From an uncultured Prevotellaceae bacterium (GTDB lineage: Bacteria > Bacteroidota > Bacteroidia > Bacteroidales > Bacteroidaceae): a stretch of DNA of 64,000 nt. Position numbers and translations under genes: made by a program. Under the pieces are notes generated by a model. It did no database searches and was not told the origin of the DNA. It saw only the letters and a list, made by a program, of their open reading frames with translations. Below, piece by piece: positions 36,501 through 45,356 of this stretch (positions within the stretch are counted from its first letter, which is position 1; each line of letters opens with the position of its first letter). Where the stretch lies: contig CAMHNI010000005.1 in assembly GCA_946186505.1 (NCBI GenBank), positions 1 through 64,000 of the forward strand, read 5' to 3'.

Positions 36501-37000
36501 TTCAAACACCCCCTCCTTTGGAGGGGCTTGGGGAGGCTTTTAGCTTTGTCTCTGACTGTACCCTCGAAAGCGACATCGAGATGCTGTATCCCGACCAGTA
36601 TGTGCCGTCGGACTCGGAGCGCATGCTGCTCTACCGCGAACTGGACAATATGCGAAACGACAGGGAACTGGAAGCATACCGCCAGCGGCTCGTTGACCGT
36701 TTCGGTCCCATCCCGGCGGTGGGTGAGGAACTCATACGCGTCGTCCCCCTGCGCCGCTTGGGCAAACGGTTAGGCTGTGAGAAAATCATGCTGAAGCAAG
36801 GACAGATGTTCCTCTATTTCGTCAGTAATGCCGACAGTCCCTACTACCAGAGCGAGGTGTTCGGCAACGTCATCAACTACGCTACTACCAACGTGCGCCG
36901 CTGCAACCTACGTGAACAGAACGGCAAGCGCTCGATGGTTGTTGGCGATGTGCCTACGGTTGAGGAGGCTGTCCGAATACTTGGTTCCATTCTTCCTTGA
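33515..37000 (+). CDS. mfd: Transcription-repair coupling factor Mfd with repeat insertions
   Basis: The 1161-residue protein has the Mfd order: UvrB-like N-terminus (EAVAEMVV, VDYVYEPGQYALRGSIFDIFS), RNA-polymerase-interaction domain (GDYVVHVDHGIGKFGGL), RecG-like helicase with Walker A CGDVGFGKTEVA and DEEQ box, TRG region and C-terminal TRCF domain. It frees stalled polymerase and recruits UvrABC. Three segments are encoded by dispersed repeats and seem added to the normal protein: SSTLHLQPSTLYI (33867-33902), RHQPLPEGRGGKSAG (34506-34540) and about 37 residues from 36431-36541 (SPSPSEGG...TPPPLEGLGEA). The frame is kept through all of them. Its end overlaps the convergent nusG-like gene by 47 bases. 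Confidence 0.95.
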   Translation: MNIQELSRQYAKTPQIAALAKVLEDTRKKDIFINGLLGSSAPLVFSALAEKCKFTVLFVLQDAEEAGYFYHDLTQLMGEKQVLFFPSSYRRSVKYAQRDPANEILRTEVLGAIASSQSSSTLHLQPSTLYIVSYPEAVAEMVVSKKKLDSRTLTLTTGQTVSTATIEQTLQEFGFREVDYVYEPGQYALRGSIFDIFSYSSEFPFRIDFFGDEIDSIRTFEVEDQLSKERRDRVDIVPELSGETEDKESFLSFLPEQAVLLFKNYEYVAETIDRTYQEGFSKQAIAERIEEAKSEIEQHEIEQQLRRECQLITGAQFRKDADKFRHIETRHQPLPEGRGGKSAGISFNISAQPLFHKNFDLLTTTLNDYLLKDYTLFILADSQKQNERLKEILAEKDKGISFVPVDKTLHEGFIDHDTRVCLLTDHQIFDRFHKYNLKSDKARTGKVALTLKEIQQFEIGDYVVHVDHGIGKFGGLVRMPQGDGYQEMIKITYQRGDSIYVSIHSLYKVSKYKSQDGGDAPRLSTLGTGQWERLKERTKKHIKDIARDLIKLYAKRRREKGFAFSHDSYLQQELEASFLYEDTPDQLKATQDVKADMEQARPMDRLVCGDVGFGKTEVAVRAAFKAACDGKQVAVMVPTTVLAYQHFHTFSSRLKDMPVRVDYLTRARSGKQTTALLKDLADGKIDIIIGTHKLIGKTVKFHDLGLLIIDEEQKFGVATKEKLRQMKSDVDTLTMSATPIPRTLQFSLVGARDLSVIQTPPPNRYPIQTEIHTFGAEIIADAINFEMSRNGQVYFVNNRISDLTHIAEMIHKYVPDARVAIGHGQMKPEELEQIILDFSNYDYDVLLSTTIVENGIDIPNANTIIINAAHNFGLSDLHQMRGRVGRGNRKAFCYLLAPPLAALPVESRRRLEALENFSDLGSGINIAMQDLDIRGAGNLLGSEQSGFISDLGYETYQKILNEAMTELRNESIVSPSPSEGGDVRLHHSSSSKTSGIQTPPPLEGLGEAFSFVSDCTLESDIEMLYPDQYVPSDSERMLLYRELDNMRNDRELEAYRQRLVDRFGPIPAVGEELIRVVPLRRLGKRLGCEKIMLKQGQMFLYFVSNADSPYYQSEVFGNVINYATTNVRRCNLREQNGKRSMVVGDVPTVEEAVRILGSILP
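34506..34540. repeat. Palindromic repeat copy inside mfd (single)
   Basis: GCCCCTCCCCGAAGGGCGTG and GAGGGAAAAG form a GC-rich imperfect palindrome read in frame as QPLPEGRGGKSAG. It is related to, but not identical with, the copies near lpxA and tolC. Confidence 0.7.
36431..36541. repeat. Inverted pair of palindromic repeats inside mfd
   Basis: Copies at 36431-36475 and 36499-36541 face each other; CCCCAAGCCCCTCC (36435-36448) pairs perfectly with GGAGGGGCTTGGGG (36520-36533) and extends two more pairs. Each arm also has its own CCTCC..GGAGG stem. The GTCAGGTTACAT next to the first arm matches TGTCCGGTTACAT at the lpxA copy. The 111 bp insert is a multiple of three and has no stop in the mfd frame. 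Confidence 0.85.
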
Positions 37001-37964
37001 AGCGGCGCTGTTGGGCGCTCAAGGGTGCCTTCATCCAGCCATTGAGCTTCTCGCCGATGACGGCCTTCAGCGCTGCGTCAGGGATGAGGGCAGCGTAGTA
37101 GAGCTGTAAGCGCAGGCGCAGGATGCTGGTATCCTTCAAGCTGCCGATGGCTGCCTTCAGCCGTTCTGCGGCCTGTTGATCATCTACATCAAGAGCCTTA
37201 GTAGCCATAAAGACAGCCAAGGCGAGTTCGGCCTCACGCTGGGCGGTATAGCCCTTGAACGGCTGTACACGCTGAAGGGTTCTGCGCAGTTCGTGGACGA
37301 GGATGTTATACTCGTTCTCTTGCGATATACGGTCGGGGGCGGCAAACAGTTTCCGGAAAGCCAGTTCCGAAAGGCTTTTCAGGTCGCCGTCAATGTCGGC
37401 GGATTTCATGACGGGCTGGTCCACAAGTTCTACGACCTCGGGGCTGAGGCTGACGGCCACGGCAGAAATCTCGGGTATGGACACTACCAACTGCCTGCTG
37501 CGCTTGCCGGGGACACGCATCAGCACACCCTCGACACCGTCGAAGATGCCTCCGTGGACGCGGATTTTGTCACCCACACGCAACTTGATTTCATCGGGTT
37601 GGAAATAGGTGAGGTTCTCCTCCACCTGCTGCGTCACGCGCATGAAATTCTCCATATCACGGTCGGGCACGACGATAGGCTTTTTCTGTCCTGAGATGCC
37701 CGACATCCTGAAGTAGGCGGGCAGCTTGGTGGTGACAAGATATTCCTCTATGGCTGACTTGATGTTTTTGACAAACACCATTCCGTTGATGGCGGGCACC
37801 AACAGACGTCTCTTCGTCCCCCGTCGCTCTTTCAGTTCGTACCTCATGGGCAGATAGCAGTTAAATCCGAGACGGCGCAGGTCGTCCCGGATTTTCACTT
37901 CATTCCTGTAGTTGGCACTCAGCACGTACCAGCGTGCCGTCTCATCTTTTTCTGCGGTTCCCAT
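36954..37964 (-). CDS. UpxY-family NusG-like antiterminator
   Basis: From ATG 37964 (MGTAEKDETARWYVLSANY) the product has 336 residues: a NusG N-terminal domain (about 10-115, with LRRLGFNCYLPM and FVKNIKSAIEEY), a KOW-like segment (LRVGDKIRVHGGIFDGVEG) and a long helical C-terminal extension (about 210-335) not present in NusG. UpxY proteins promote readthrough of capsule operons in Bacteroides, where they are the first gene. No capsule gene follows here; the next gene is the convergent mfd. The upstream TTG start at 37979 is less likely. Confidence 0.8.
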   Translation of the reverse strand: MGTAEKDETARWYVLSANYRNEVKIRDDLRRLGFNCYLPMRYELKERRGTKRRLLVPAINGMVFVKNIKSAIEEYLVTTKLPAYFRMSGISGQKKPIVVPDRDMENFMRVTQQVEENLTYFQPDEIKLRVGDKIRVHGGIFDGVEGVLMRVPGKRSRQLVVSIPEISAVAVSLSPEVVELVDQPVMKSADIDGDLKSLSELAFRKLFAAPDRISQENEYNILVHELRRTLQRVQPFKGYTAQREAELALAVFMATKALDVDDQQAAERLKAAIGSLKDTSILRLRLQLYYAALIPDAALKAVIGEKLNGWMKAPLSAQQRRFKEEWNQVFGQPPQP

Positions 37965-37987
37965 GCGGTGTTGTTGCAATCAGGTGG

Positions 37988-38019
37988 CAAAGTTAGCGTT
38001 TTTGTTTCAAACGGCCAAA
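37988..38019 (-). promoter_or_regulatory. Promoter of the UpxY-like gene
   Basis: Minus strand: TTTG (38019-38016), 20-base spacer, TAACTTTG (37995-37988), about 24 bases before the ATG at 37964. Hence the gene is transcribed independently of clpB. Confidence 0.65.
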
Positions 38020-38036
38020 CTTCGCCGCCACTTTTC

Positions 38037-40547
38037 TTAGTTGCGGAACACCAAGCCGTCGCCAAAGTCATCGACGATGATGGGTCTTTCGTTCGTCACC
38101 TCACCGGCCAAGAGCTTCTTCGACAGGTCGTTGAGCACGAGCTGCTGGATGGCACGCTTCACGGGACGGGCACCAAACTCAGGGTCGTAGCCCTCCTGTG
38201 CCAGATAGTCGATAGCCTGTGGCGTGACTTCGAGGCGGAAGCCCTGCGGCTCTAACATCTCCTGCACCTTGCGGATTTGCAGACGCACCACGTCGGCAAT
38301 CTGCTCGCGTGTCAGCGGCTGGAAGGTGATAATCTCGTCGATACGGTTCAGGAACTCCGGGCGCATCGTCATCTTCAGTTGTTCGCGTGTGGCGTTAGAC
38401 GTCATGATGATGATGGTGTTCTTGAAGTTCGCCGTACGCCCCTTGTTGTCGGTCAGCCGTCCGTCGTCGAGCACTTGCAGCAGGATGTTGAAAACATCGG
38501 CGTGCGCCTTTTCGATTTCGTCGAAAAGGACGACTGAGTACGGCTTGCGGCGCACGGCCTCGGTCAGCTGGCCGCCCTCATCGTAGCCCACGTAGCCCGG
38601 AGGGGCACCGATAAGTCGGCTGACGGTATGCTTCTCCTGATACTCTGACATATCGATACGTGTCATCATCGTCTCATCGTTGAAGAGGTATTCGGCCAAT
38701 GTCTTCGCCAACTCCGTCTTACCGACACCCGTCGTGCCGAGGAAGATGAACGAGGCGATAGGACGCTTCGGGTCTTGCAGTCCGGCACGGCTGCGGCGCA
38801 CGGCGTCAGAGACGGCGGTGATGGCCTCGTCCTGGCCGATGACGCGCTTGTGCAGTTCCTCTTCGAGGTGCAGCAGCTTTTCGCGCTCACTCTGCAGCAT
38901 GCGGGTGACGGGGATACCTGTCCAGCGGCTCACCACCTCAGCGATGTCATCGGCGGTGACTTCCTCACGTACCAGCGAGTTGCCATTCTGGGCATTAGCC
39001 AGTTGGGCTTGGATGCTCTTGATGTCGTCTTCGAGGACTTTTATTTTTGAGTAACGGATTTCCGCCACGCGGCCGTAGTCGCCTTCACGCTCGGCACGTT
39101 CTGCCTCCAAGCGCAGGTTCTCCATCTCCTGCTTGTCCTGCTGTATCTTGTTAATAAGCTGACGCTCGCCCTCCCACTTGGCACGGAACTGTGTCTCCTG
39201 CTCCTTCAGTTCGGCAATCTCCTTGTCAAGTTGAGCTATCTTCGGTTCGTCGCCCTCGCGCTTAATGGCTTCGCGCTCAATCTCCAACTGGGCCAGGCGT
39301 CGCATGATTTCATCCAGTTCCTCGGGCACTGAGTCGCGCTCCATGCGCAGTTTGGCGGCGGCCTCGTCCATCAGGTCGATGGCCTTGTCGGGCAGGAAAC
39401 GTTCACTGATGTAACGTTCTGAGAGCTGTACTGCAGCAATGCAGGCATCGTCCTGAATACGCACCTTGTGGTGGTTTTCGTAACGCTCCTTCAGGCCACG
39501 CAGGATGCTGATGGCAGAAAGTTCGTCTGGCTCATCGACCATCACCGTCTGGAAACGACGCTCCAAGGCCTTGTCCTTCTCGAAATACTTCTGGTATTCG
39601 TTCAGTGTCGTGGCACCGATGGCACGCAGTTCGCCACGGGCCAGAGCGGGCTTCAGGATATTGGCGGCATCCATAGCCCCCTCGCCGCCGCCGGCACCTA
39701 CCAGCGTGTGGATCTCGTCGATGAAGAGGATGATGCGGCCCTCGGCCTTCGTCACCTCATTGATGACGCTCTTCAGGCGCTCCTCAAACTCACCCTTATA
39801 CTTGGCACCGGCCACCAACGCACCCATATCAAGCGAATAGACCTGCTTATCCTTCAGGTTCTCGGGTACGTCGCCGCGCACGATACGTCCAGCCAGTCCC
39901 TCAACGATAGCCGTCTTACCCGTTCCCGGCTCACCTATCAATATAGGATTGTTTTTGGTGCGGCGGCTCAGTATCTGCAGCAGACGGCGGATTTCGTCAT
40001 CGCGGCCGATAACAGGGTCGAGTTTGCCCTTGCGAGCCATATCGACGAGGTTCTTGGCATACTTCTCCAATGACTGGTAGTTGTCGTCGGCACTCTGACT
40101 CTGCACCTTCTGGCCCTGGCGCAGTTCCTGAATGGCCTTCTGCATGTCTTTCTCCGTGCAGCCTGCGTCCTTCATGATGCGGCTGGCAGTAGAATTGACG
40201 GTGAGGAGAGCCCATAGAATGGGTTCGCAAGAAACGAACTCGTCGCCCGCCTTCTGTGACAGTTCCGTGGCTTTCACCAACACCTGGTTCGACTCGTTCG
40301 AGAGATACGGCTGTCCGGCACCCTGCACACGCGGCAGATGCTTGATTTCCTGTTCCACGAGCAGTTCAATCTGCTGGCCGTTGACGCCGAGTTTCTGGAA
40401 AATGAAATTGGTCACCTCATGCGCCTTCTCCAACAGACCTTTTAATATATGAACAGGCTCAATGGCCTGCTGTCCGTTCAGCTGGGCTGTATTGACGGCC
40501 TGCTGAACCGCCTCCTGGGCTTTGATAGTAAACTTGTCTAATGTCAT
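38037..40547 (-). CDS. clpB: Protein disaggregase ClpB
   Basis: The 836-residue AAA+ protein has the ClpB layout: N-terminal repeat domain (1-145), first AAA+ with [16 protein letters not shown], a long coiled-coil middle domain (about 400-520, [20 protein letters not shown]), second AAA+ with [19 protein letters not shown] and a D2-small domain. It rescues aggregated proteins with DnaK. An AGGAGG 8 bases before the ATG, and the bases ACAAACGT between, are repeated before the DUF5689 gene at 46208. No CIRCE-like element was seen upstream. Confidence 0.96.
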   Translation of the reverse strand: MTLDKFTIKAQEAVQQAVNTAQLNGQQAIEPVHILKGLLEKAHEVTNFIFQKLGVNGQQIELLVEQEIKHLPRVQGAGQPYLSNESNQVLVKATELSQKAGDEFVSCEPILWALLTVNSTASRIMKDAGCTEKDMQKAIQELRQGQKVQSQSADDNYQSLEKYAKNLVDMARKGKLDPVIGRDDEIRRLLQILSRRTKNNPILIGEPGTGKTAIVEGLAGRIVRGDVPENLKDKQVYSLDMGALVAGAKYKGEFEERLKSVINEVTKAEGRIILFIDEIHTLVGAGGGEGAMDAANILKPALARGELRAIGATTLNEYQKYFEKDKALERRFQTVMVDEPDELSAISILRGLKERYENHHKVRIQDDACIAAVQLSERYISERFLPDKAIDLMDEAAAKLRMERDSVPEELDEIMRRLAQLEIEREAIKREGDEPKIAQLDKEIAELKEQETQFRAKWEGERQLINKIQQDKQEMENLRLEAERAEREGDYGRVAEIRYSKIKVLEDDIKSIQAQLANAQNGNSLVREEVTADDIAEVVSRWTGIPVTRMLQSEREKLLHLEEELHKRVIGQDEAITAVSDAVRRSRAGLQDPKRPIASFIFLGTTGVGKTELAKTLAEYLFNDETMMTRIDMSEYQEKHTVSRLIGAPPGYVGYDEGGQLTEAVRRKPYSVVLFDEIEKAHADVFNILLQVLDDGRLTDNKGRTANFKNTIIIMTSNATREQLKMTMRPEFLNRIDEIITFQPLTREQIADVVRLQIRKVQEMLEPQGFRLEVTPQAIDYLAQEGYDPEFGARPVKRAIQQLVLNDLSKKLLAGEVTNERPIIVDDFGDGLVFRN

Positions 40548-40700
40548 ACGTTTGTCCTCCTAATTTTATGTTACATACACAACCGCACAAACAGTGTGCC
40601 TAATATCCAAAAGCCGACAAAATGGCGCTACGTTCTGCCGTTTTGTCGGAAATGAAACGATTATGAGACATGGGGAAAAAGACGTATCGGATTAATTGTG

Positions 40701-40708
40701 TACCTTTG
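40701..40708 (+). promoter_or_regulatory. -7 box of the GH10 gene
   Basis: TACCTTTG, 40 bases before ATG 40749. The wider clpB-GH10 spacer (40548-40748) holds an inverted AATGGCGC...CGTTCTGCCGTTTTGTCGG region but no recognised operator. Confidence 0.65.
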
Positions 40709-40748
40709 CCCTCAAATCGCGAATACAGAAACATCACAACTCACAACA

Positions 40749-43358
40749 ATGAAACGACTATTACACACACTGCTTTGTGCTGCCGCCGTTACGACGGCCT
40801 CAGCACAGCTGTCAACAAACCCGGACAAATTCCTGGGTAACATCACAACCAGCTACAATGTGGATGCTGGAGGCGGTATTCCCGTGTTCTATAAACTATG
40901 GAACCAGATTACCTGTGAGAACGAATCGAAATGGTCGTCTGTCGAAGGCACCAAAGGCAGTTTCAACTGGAGTGGAGCTGACAGGGCATTCAACTACGCC
41001 AAGCAGCACAACTTCACCTATAAGTTTCACGCCCTGGTATGGGGTTCCCAGTATCCCGGCTGGCTGGAAAGTCTGTCGGCAAACGACCGTCTTACCGCAA
41101 TGACGAATTGGTTTGACAAAGCCAAAGCCAAGTACAAGACCCTGCCCATGATCGATGTGGTGAACGAGGCGGTAGGCAATCACCAGCCCGGTAACCCCAT
41201 GATGAAGGAAACATTAGGTGGCGGCGGCAAGACTGGCTACGACTGGCTGATCAAGGCTTTCGAGATGGCATACGAACGCTGGCCGAACTCCATCTTGATA
41301 TACAATGACTATAACTCGCTGCGCTGGGATGTCGATAACTATATCACCTTGGTGCAGACGCTACGCAATGCCGGTGCCCCTATTGATGCCTATGGCAACC
41401 AGTCGCACGATGTGAATGACATCAGTTCGACCGAATTGAGCAACGTGTTGAAAAAGCAACAGGACGCCCTGAAGATGCCTATGTTCATCACGGAGCTGGA
41501 CATCGACAAGGCCGATGACGAACAGCAAAAGGCACAGTACAAGACGGTGTTGCCCCTGATGTGGGAAGCCCCCTATTGCGCCGGTGTCACCCTGTGGGGC
41601 TATGTACTTGGACGCACATGGGTTGACAACTCTGGTCTTTATCGAGGCAGTCAGGAGCGTCCGGCAATGAGCTGGATCAAGGAGTATATGGAAACAGACA
41701 AAGCCAAGCAGGCCAAGAGTCCGTTTCCCGGCATGAAGAAACGCGTTGGTGTCTATGTAAAGCCCAAGGACCTGAAGGTGGCCAAGGGTGACGTGCTGCC
41801 CATCAAGGTTCGCACGTTCATTACCGACGATGCAAAGGCTGAGAAGGCTGACATCGCCATTGAGAAAGTGGAACTTTATGTCGGCAGCGAACTAATAGCC
41901 ACGATGACCGAGGAGCCTTATATTACTGAATACTCCACGAATTCAACCGGTACCAAGACGCTGAAAGCCATCGTCTATACGAACGACGGGAACCAATACG
42001 AGCGCTACAGCCAGTTCAGCGTGCTCACCTCGACAACGAAACGTGAGCCCTACAACGAGACCGTAACCGAACTGCCCGGCACCGTCAACACCACAGAGTA
42101 CGACAAGGGGGCTTCCGGCGTGACATACTCCAACGCATCGCGCTCGGCCAGCACCGCCACCAAGGACGGTGCATGGATGGAATATACGGTCGATGTGAAG
42201 GAAGACGGTATCTACTCTTTTGACGCTGAGGTGGCAGCTTCAAAGGCGGGAGGCGCGTTCCACATTTCGGAATACGGCTTAGACGACCTGACCTTCTACT
42301 CGGGTATTATGGCAGTACCCGCCACTGGCGGTAACAGCAACTTCCAGAAAATGCACAGTGTCCTGAAAAAGGAACTGACGGCAGGCCGCCACACCCTCTG
42401 CCTGAACATAGACAAAGGCGGCTTCTGCATCAAGAGTCTGTCTTTCAGCCGCTATGAGGAAGACAAGACTATCAGTGTCACCGTCTCATCGGTCAAGCCT
42501 GCAACCATCTCTGTCGGCGACAAGACCACCATCACCGTGACTTCCAAATCTACAACGAGCACCATCGACAATGTGAAGATTTATGCCAACAACCTGCTCA
42601 TAGGCACGCTGACGGAGGCTCCTTACACCCTCGACTTCGAGCCTGCAGGAAACGGGTCTTACACCATCTATGCCATTGCCACCGATGCCGAAGGCAAGGT
42701 AAAGACCTCTGCCACTAAGACCCTGAAGGTGAATGCCAAGCGCTCTCCGTACTCTACGACGGCCGTCAGCATCCCCGGTGTCATCCAGGCCGAGAACTAC
42801 GACAAGGGCGGTGAAGGACTGGCCTACCACGATGCCGACGAAGCCAATCAGGGTGATGCCAGCTTCCGCACGGACGAAGGTGTTGACATTGTCAAGGGCA
42901 ACGGCGGCAAAGCAGTCGGCTATACCTCGGCAAACGAATGGATTGAGTACAGCGTCAACGTGAAAGAACCCGGTGAATACGAGTGTACGGCAACCGTTTC
43001 ATCAGGTACTACAGGCTCGGGCTTCACCCTCGGTCTGGTCAAGGGCACCTCAGTGACCAGCCTGTGTAAGATTGACGTTCCACAGACGGGCAACAGCAAC
43101 TGGGACACCTACAAGACCGTAACGGCCAAGCTGAGCAAGCAGTTGACAGTAGGCGAGCAGGTACTGCGCATCACCATCAATGGTGCCAACTGTAACATCG
43201 ACAAACTGCAACTGAAGTGTACACTGAACACCGGCATTGTGGATGTGGATGGCGACAGCCAGCCAACAGGCAGCAGCTACAACCTGTCAGGCCAGAAGGT
43301 GGGCAGCGGCTACCGGGGCATCGTCATCAGGAACGGACGCAAACAGTTGAAGAAATAA
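40749..43358 (+). CDS. Secreted GH10 endo-1,4-beta-xylanase with CBM6-like modules
   Basis: From ATG 40749 the product has 869 residues with a signal peptide (cleavage near ASAQ20). Residues 25-335 are a GH10 barrel: KFHALVWGSQYPGW, acid/base E140 in DVVNEAVG, nucleophile E249 in FITELDI, and the GVTLWGY strand. Two Ig-like segments (about 340-435, 575-660) and two CBM6-like modules follow (NTTEYDKGASGVTYSN...; VIQAENYDKGGEGLAYHD...). The tail SYNLSGQKVGSGYRGIVIRNG resembles those of other secreted proteins here. It cleaves the xylan backbone. The in-frame upstream ATG at 40698 overlaps the -7 box and is rejected. Confidence 0.93.
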   Translation: MKRLLHTLLCAAAVTTASAQLSTNPDKFLGNITTSYNVDAGGGIPVFYKLWNQITCENESKWSSVEGTKGSFNWSGADRAFNYAKQHNFTYKFHALVWGSQYPGWLESLSANDRLTAMTNWFDKAKAKYKTLPMIDVVNEAVGNHQPGNPMMKETLGGGGKTGYDWLIKAFEMAYERWPNSILIYNDYNSLRWDVDNYITLVQTLRNAGAPIDAYGNQSHDVNDISSTELSNVLKKQQDALKMPMFITELDIDKADDEQQKAQYKTVLPLMWEAPYCAGVTLWGYVLGRTWVDNSGLYRGSQERPAMSWIKEYMETDKAKQAKSPFPGMKKRVGVYVKPKDLKVAKGDVLPIKVRTFITDDAKAEKADIAIEKVELYVGSELIATMTEEPYITEYSTNSTGTKTLKAIVYTNDGNQYERYSQFSVLTSTTKREPYNETVTELPGTVNTTEYDKGASGVTYSNASRSASTATKDGAWMEYTVDVKEDGIYSFDAEVAASKAGGAFHISEYGLDDLTFYSGIMAVPATGGNSNFQKMHSVLKKELTAGRHTLCLNIDKGGFCIKSLSFSRYEEDKTISVTVSSVKPATISVGDKTTITVTSKSTTSTIDNVKIYANNLLIGTLTEAPYTLDFEPAGNGSYTIYAIATDAEGKVKTSATKTLKVNAKRSPYSTTAVSIPGVIQAENYDKGGEGLAYHDADEANQGDASFRTDEGVDIVKGNGGKAVGYTSANEWIEYSVNVKEPGEYECTATVSSGTTGSGFTLGLVKGTSVTSLCKIDVPQTGNSNWDTYKTVTAKLSKQLTVGEQVLRITINGANCNIDKLQLKCTLNTGIVDVDGDSQPTGSSYNLSGQKVGSGYRGIVIRNGRKQLKK

Positions 43359-43373
43359 AAGCATAGCGAACCA

Positions 43374-43405
43374 AATAAGGGGCAACCGTCTGGTTGCCCC
43401 TTATT
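43374..43405. terminator. Bidirectional terminator after GH10
   Basis: Perfect 14-bp stem AATAAGGGGCAACC / GGTTGCCCCTTATT with a GTCT loop, flanked by A- and T-rich ends, between convergent genes. Confidence 0.85.
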
Positions 43406-43424
43406 ATGTCTGGTATATAAAGAG

Positions 43425-45326
43425 TTATTTCTTAGTCAGCATTGCATCGTCAACGAGAACATCCTTTCCAGAGGAATAGTCGGACTTCTTCGGATTCATA
43501 ACCAGCAGGCATACCGTTGTCTCAGAGTCGAGGGTGAAATCATAGCTTACTTGTGTCCAGCTGGTGCTAATATCAGCATAGTTACCATATTTATAACCAC
43601 TACTGCTGTTGATTGATCCATTTACCACAATAGCGTAGCCTGGACGGACTTGAGCTTTGTCTGTTGTTGTTGCCTTTACCCAGAAAGAGAAGTTATAAGA
43701 GCCAGCAGCAAGAGTAATCTCCTGGGTAGCCAGACGGACGTTGCCGCTCTCCTTGCCATTGACATTGACAGAGTAGCTGCCGCCATGAGCATCAGTACTT
43801 TGGGTCAGCGTGGCGGAACTTGCCGAAGATGTCGATTTCCAGCCTGTGGGCAGGCCATCGGCCCAGGTCTCGAAATCGCCGTTCGTCAGCGACGTAACCG
43901 TGGTGCCGCCTTGCTCGCCACCGCCCTGTTCGCCGCCTTCAGAGGTGTTGCTGGTCTTCACAAGGTAGTTGCCCTGTGCCATCTCAGGAACGATTTCGTT
44001 GGTGTTGGTGTTCTTGTACTTCTGCAGTTTGCCATAGACAACCACCTCGTCATTCACTTTCAGCTGGTCGGCTGAAGTGAAGTCGGAGTTGTTGAGGTTC
44101 TTACCACGATAAACATAGACAGTATTGCTCTCGCTACCATCGTCAGAGATATAGTAGTTGATGTCCTTGTACTTCTTTCCGCTTGAACTGTTCGGTCCGA
44201 TATCCTCTACCTTGGTAGCGATGCTGACTACCTTTCCTTTAACATAATAGTAGGCATCAGTAGTGGCACCTTCTTCCAAGGCGTTGATTGCAGCCAGTGC
44301 ATCGGCAACAGTCTTGGGAGCATCGATGCTGCCTACATCGCCTGAAGGTTGTGGGGTGTTGCCGCCATCGTCAGCTTCGGTCTTGCCGTTGAGCGAATAG
44401 AGGTATCCCTCATTCTGCTGTGTCTCGGGCGTGGTGTTGTACATAGTCAGTTTAGCACAGACAATCACCTCGTCACCGACCTTCAGTATATCGCCGGCAC
44501 CACTTGTCCATTTCTTGTTACCCAAATAGAGTACACGGTAGCAATAGAACTGACCAGACTCCGTACCGTCATCAGAGATGTAGAATGTGGCATTACCAAA
44601 AGTGCCTTGGTCGAAATTCAGCACGTTGCCATTCTTGTCGGTGGCAATGGAAACGACCTTACCCTTGATGTAGTATGCCTTGTCGCTTACAGCACCACTT
44701 GACAGTTTCTTTGCCTCATTGGTAGCGGCTACGGAATTAAACGGATTTTCCAGTGTACCGTCACCAGTTGCAACGTCCGTCTCTTCAGAACCGCCACCAT
44801 CGGTCTTGCCATTGAGCGAGTAGAGGTAGCCCTCGTTCTGCTGTGTCTCAGGCGTAGTGTTATACATGGTGATTCTCGCGCAAACGACGACCTCGTCACC
44901 GACCTTCAGAATATCGCCGGAACCACTTGTCCACTTCTTGTTGCCCAAATAGAGCACGCGGTAGCAATAGAACTGGTTGGTGGATGTGCCGTCGTCAGAG
45001 ATATAGAACGAGGCGTTGCCATACGTTCCCTGATTGAAGTTGAGCACGTTGTCGTTTTTGTCTGTGGCGATGGACACCACCTTACCTTTTATGTAATAGT
45101 ATTGCTCACTGACGCCACCACTGCCTAACTTCTTGGCTTCATTGATGGCTGCAATAGAATTGAACGGATTCTCCAATGAGCCGTCTCCTGTGGCACCCTC
45201 AACTTCCGTGCTTGAGCCGTTATTGTCGGGCACTGGTGTCGGGTACGGCTGAGGTACGTCCTCACATGCGGTGAATGTCATGGCTGCGATGGCCAAGGCC
45301 ATGACGCTGTACAGTATTTTCTTCAT
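43425..45326 (-). CDS. Lipoprotein with three OB-fold-like units and a C-terminal beta-sandwich
   Basis: The 633-residue protein has a lipobox (AAMTFTAC, Cys21). Two nearly identical units (about 45-180 and 187-320) share GDG(S/T)LENPFNS, YYIKGKVVSIATDKN, FYISDDGT and YCYRVLYLGNKKW; a third, diverged unit (about 330-460) keeps YYVKGKVVSIAT and YYISDDGS. The pattern is that of DUF6359/OB-fold domains, which resemble nucleic-acid-binding OB folds. A C-terminal sandwich (NGDFETWADGLPTGW) resembles carbohydrate-binding modules. It should be an outer-membrane surface lipoprotein. It is last in the operon with the barrel and DUF5689 genes. Ligand unknown. Confidence 0.78.
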   Translation of the reverse strand: MKKILYSVMALAIAAMTFTACEDVPQPYPTPVPDNNGSSTEVEGATGDGSLENPFNSIAAINEAKKLGSGGVSEQYYYIKGKVVSIATDKNDNVLNFNQGTYGNASFYISDDGTSTNQFYCYRVLYLGNKKWTSGSGDILKVGDEVVVCARITMYNTTPETQQNEGYLYSLNGKTDGGGSEETDVATGDGTLENPFNSVAATNEAKKLSSGAVSDKAYYIKGKVVSIATDKNGNVLNFDQGTFGNATFYISDDGTESGQFYCYRVLYLGNKKWTSGAGDILKVGDEVIVCAKLTMYNTTPETQQNEGYLYSLNGKTEADDGGNTPQPSGDVGSIDAPKTVADALAAINALEEGATTDAYYYVKGKVVSIATKVEDIGPNSSSGKKYKDINYYISDDGSESNTVYVYRGKNLNNSDFTSADQLKVNDEVVVYGKLQKYKNTNTNEIVPEMAQGNYLVKTSNTSEGGEQGGGEQGGTTVTSLTNGDFETWADGLPTGWKSTSSASSATLTQSTDAHGGSYSVNVNGKESGNVRLATQEITLAAGSYNFSFWVKATTTDKAQVRPGYAIVVNGSINSSSGYKYGNYADISTSWTQVSYDFTLDSETTVCLLVMNPKKSDYSSGKDVLVDDAMLTKK

Positions 45327-45356
45327 AGTTTCTTGGTTTTTCTGTTCTTGATGATG

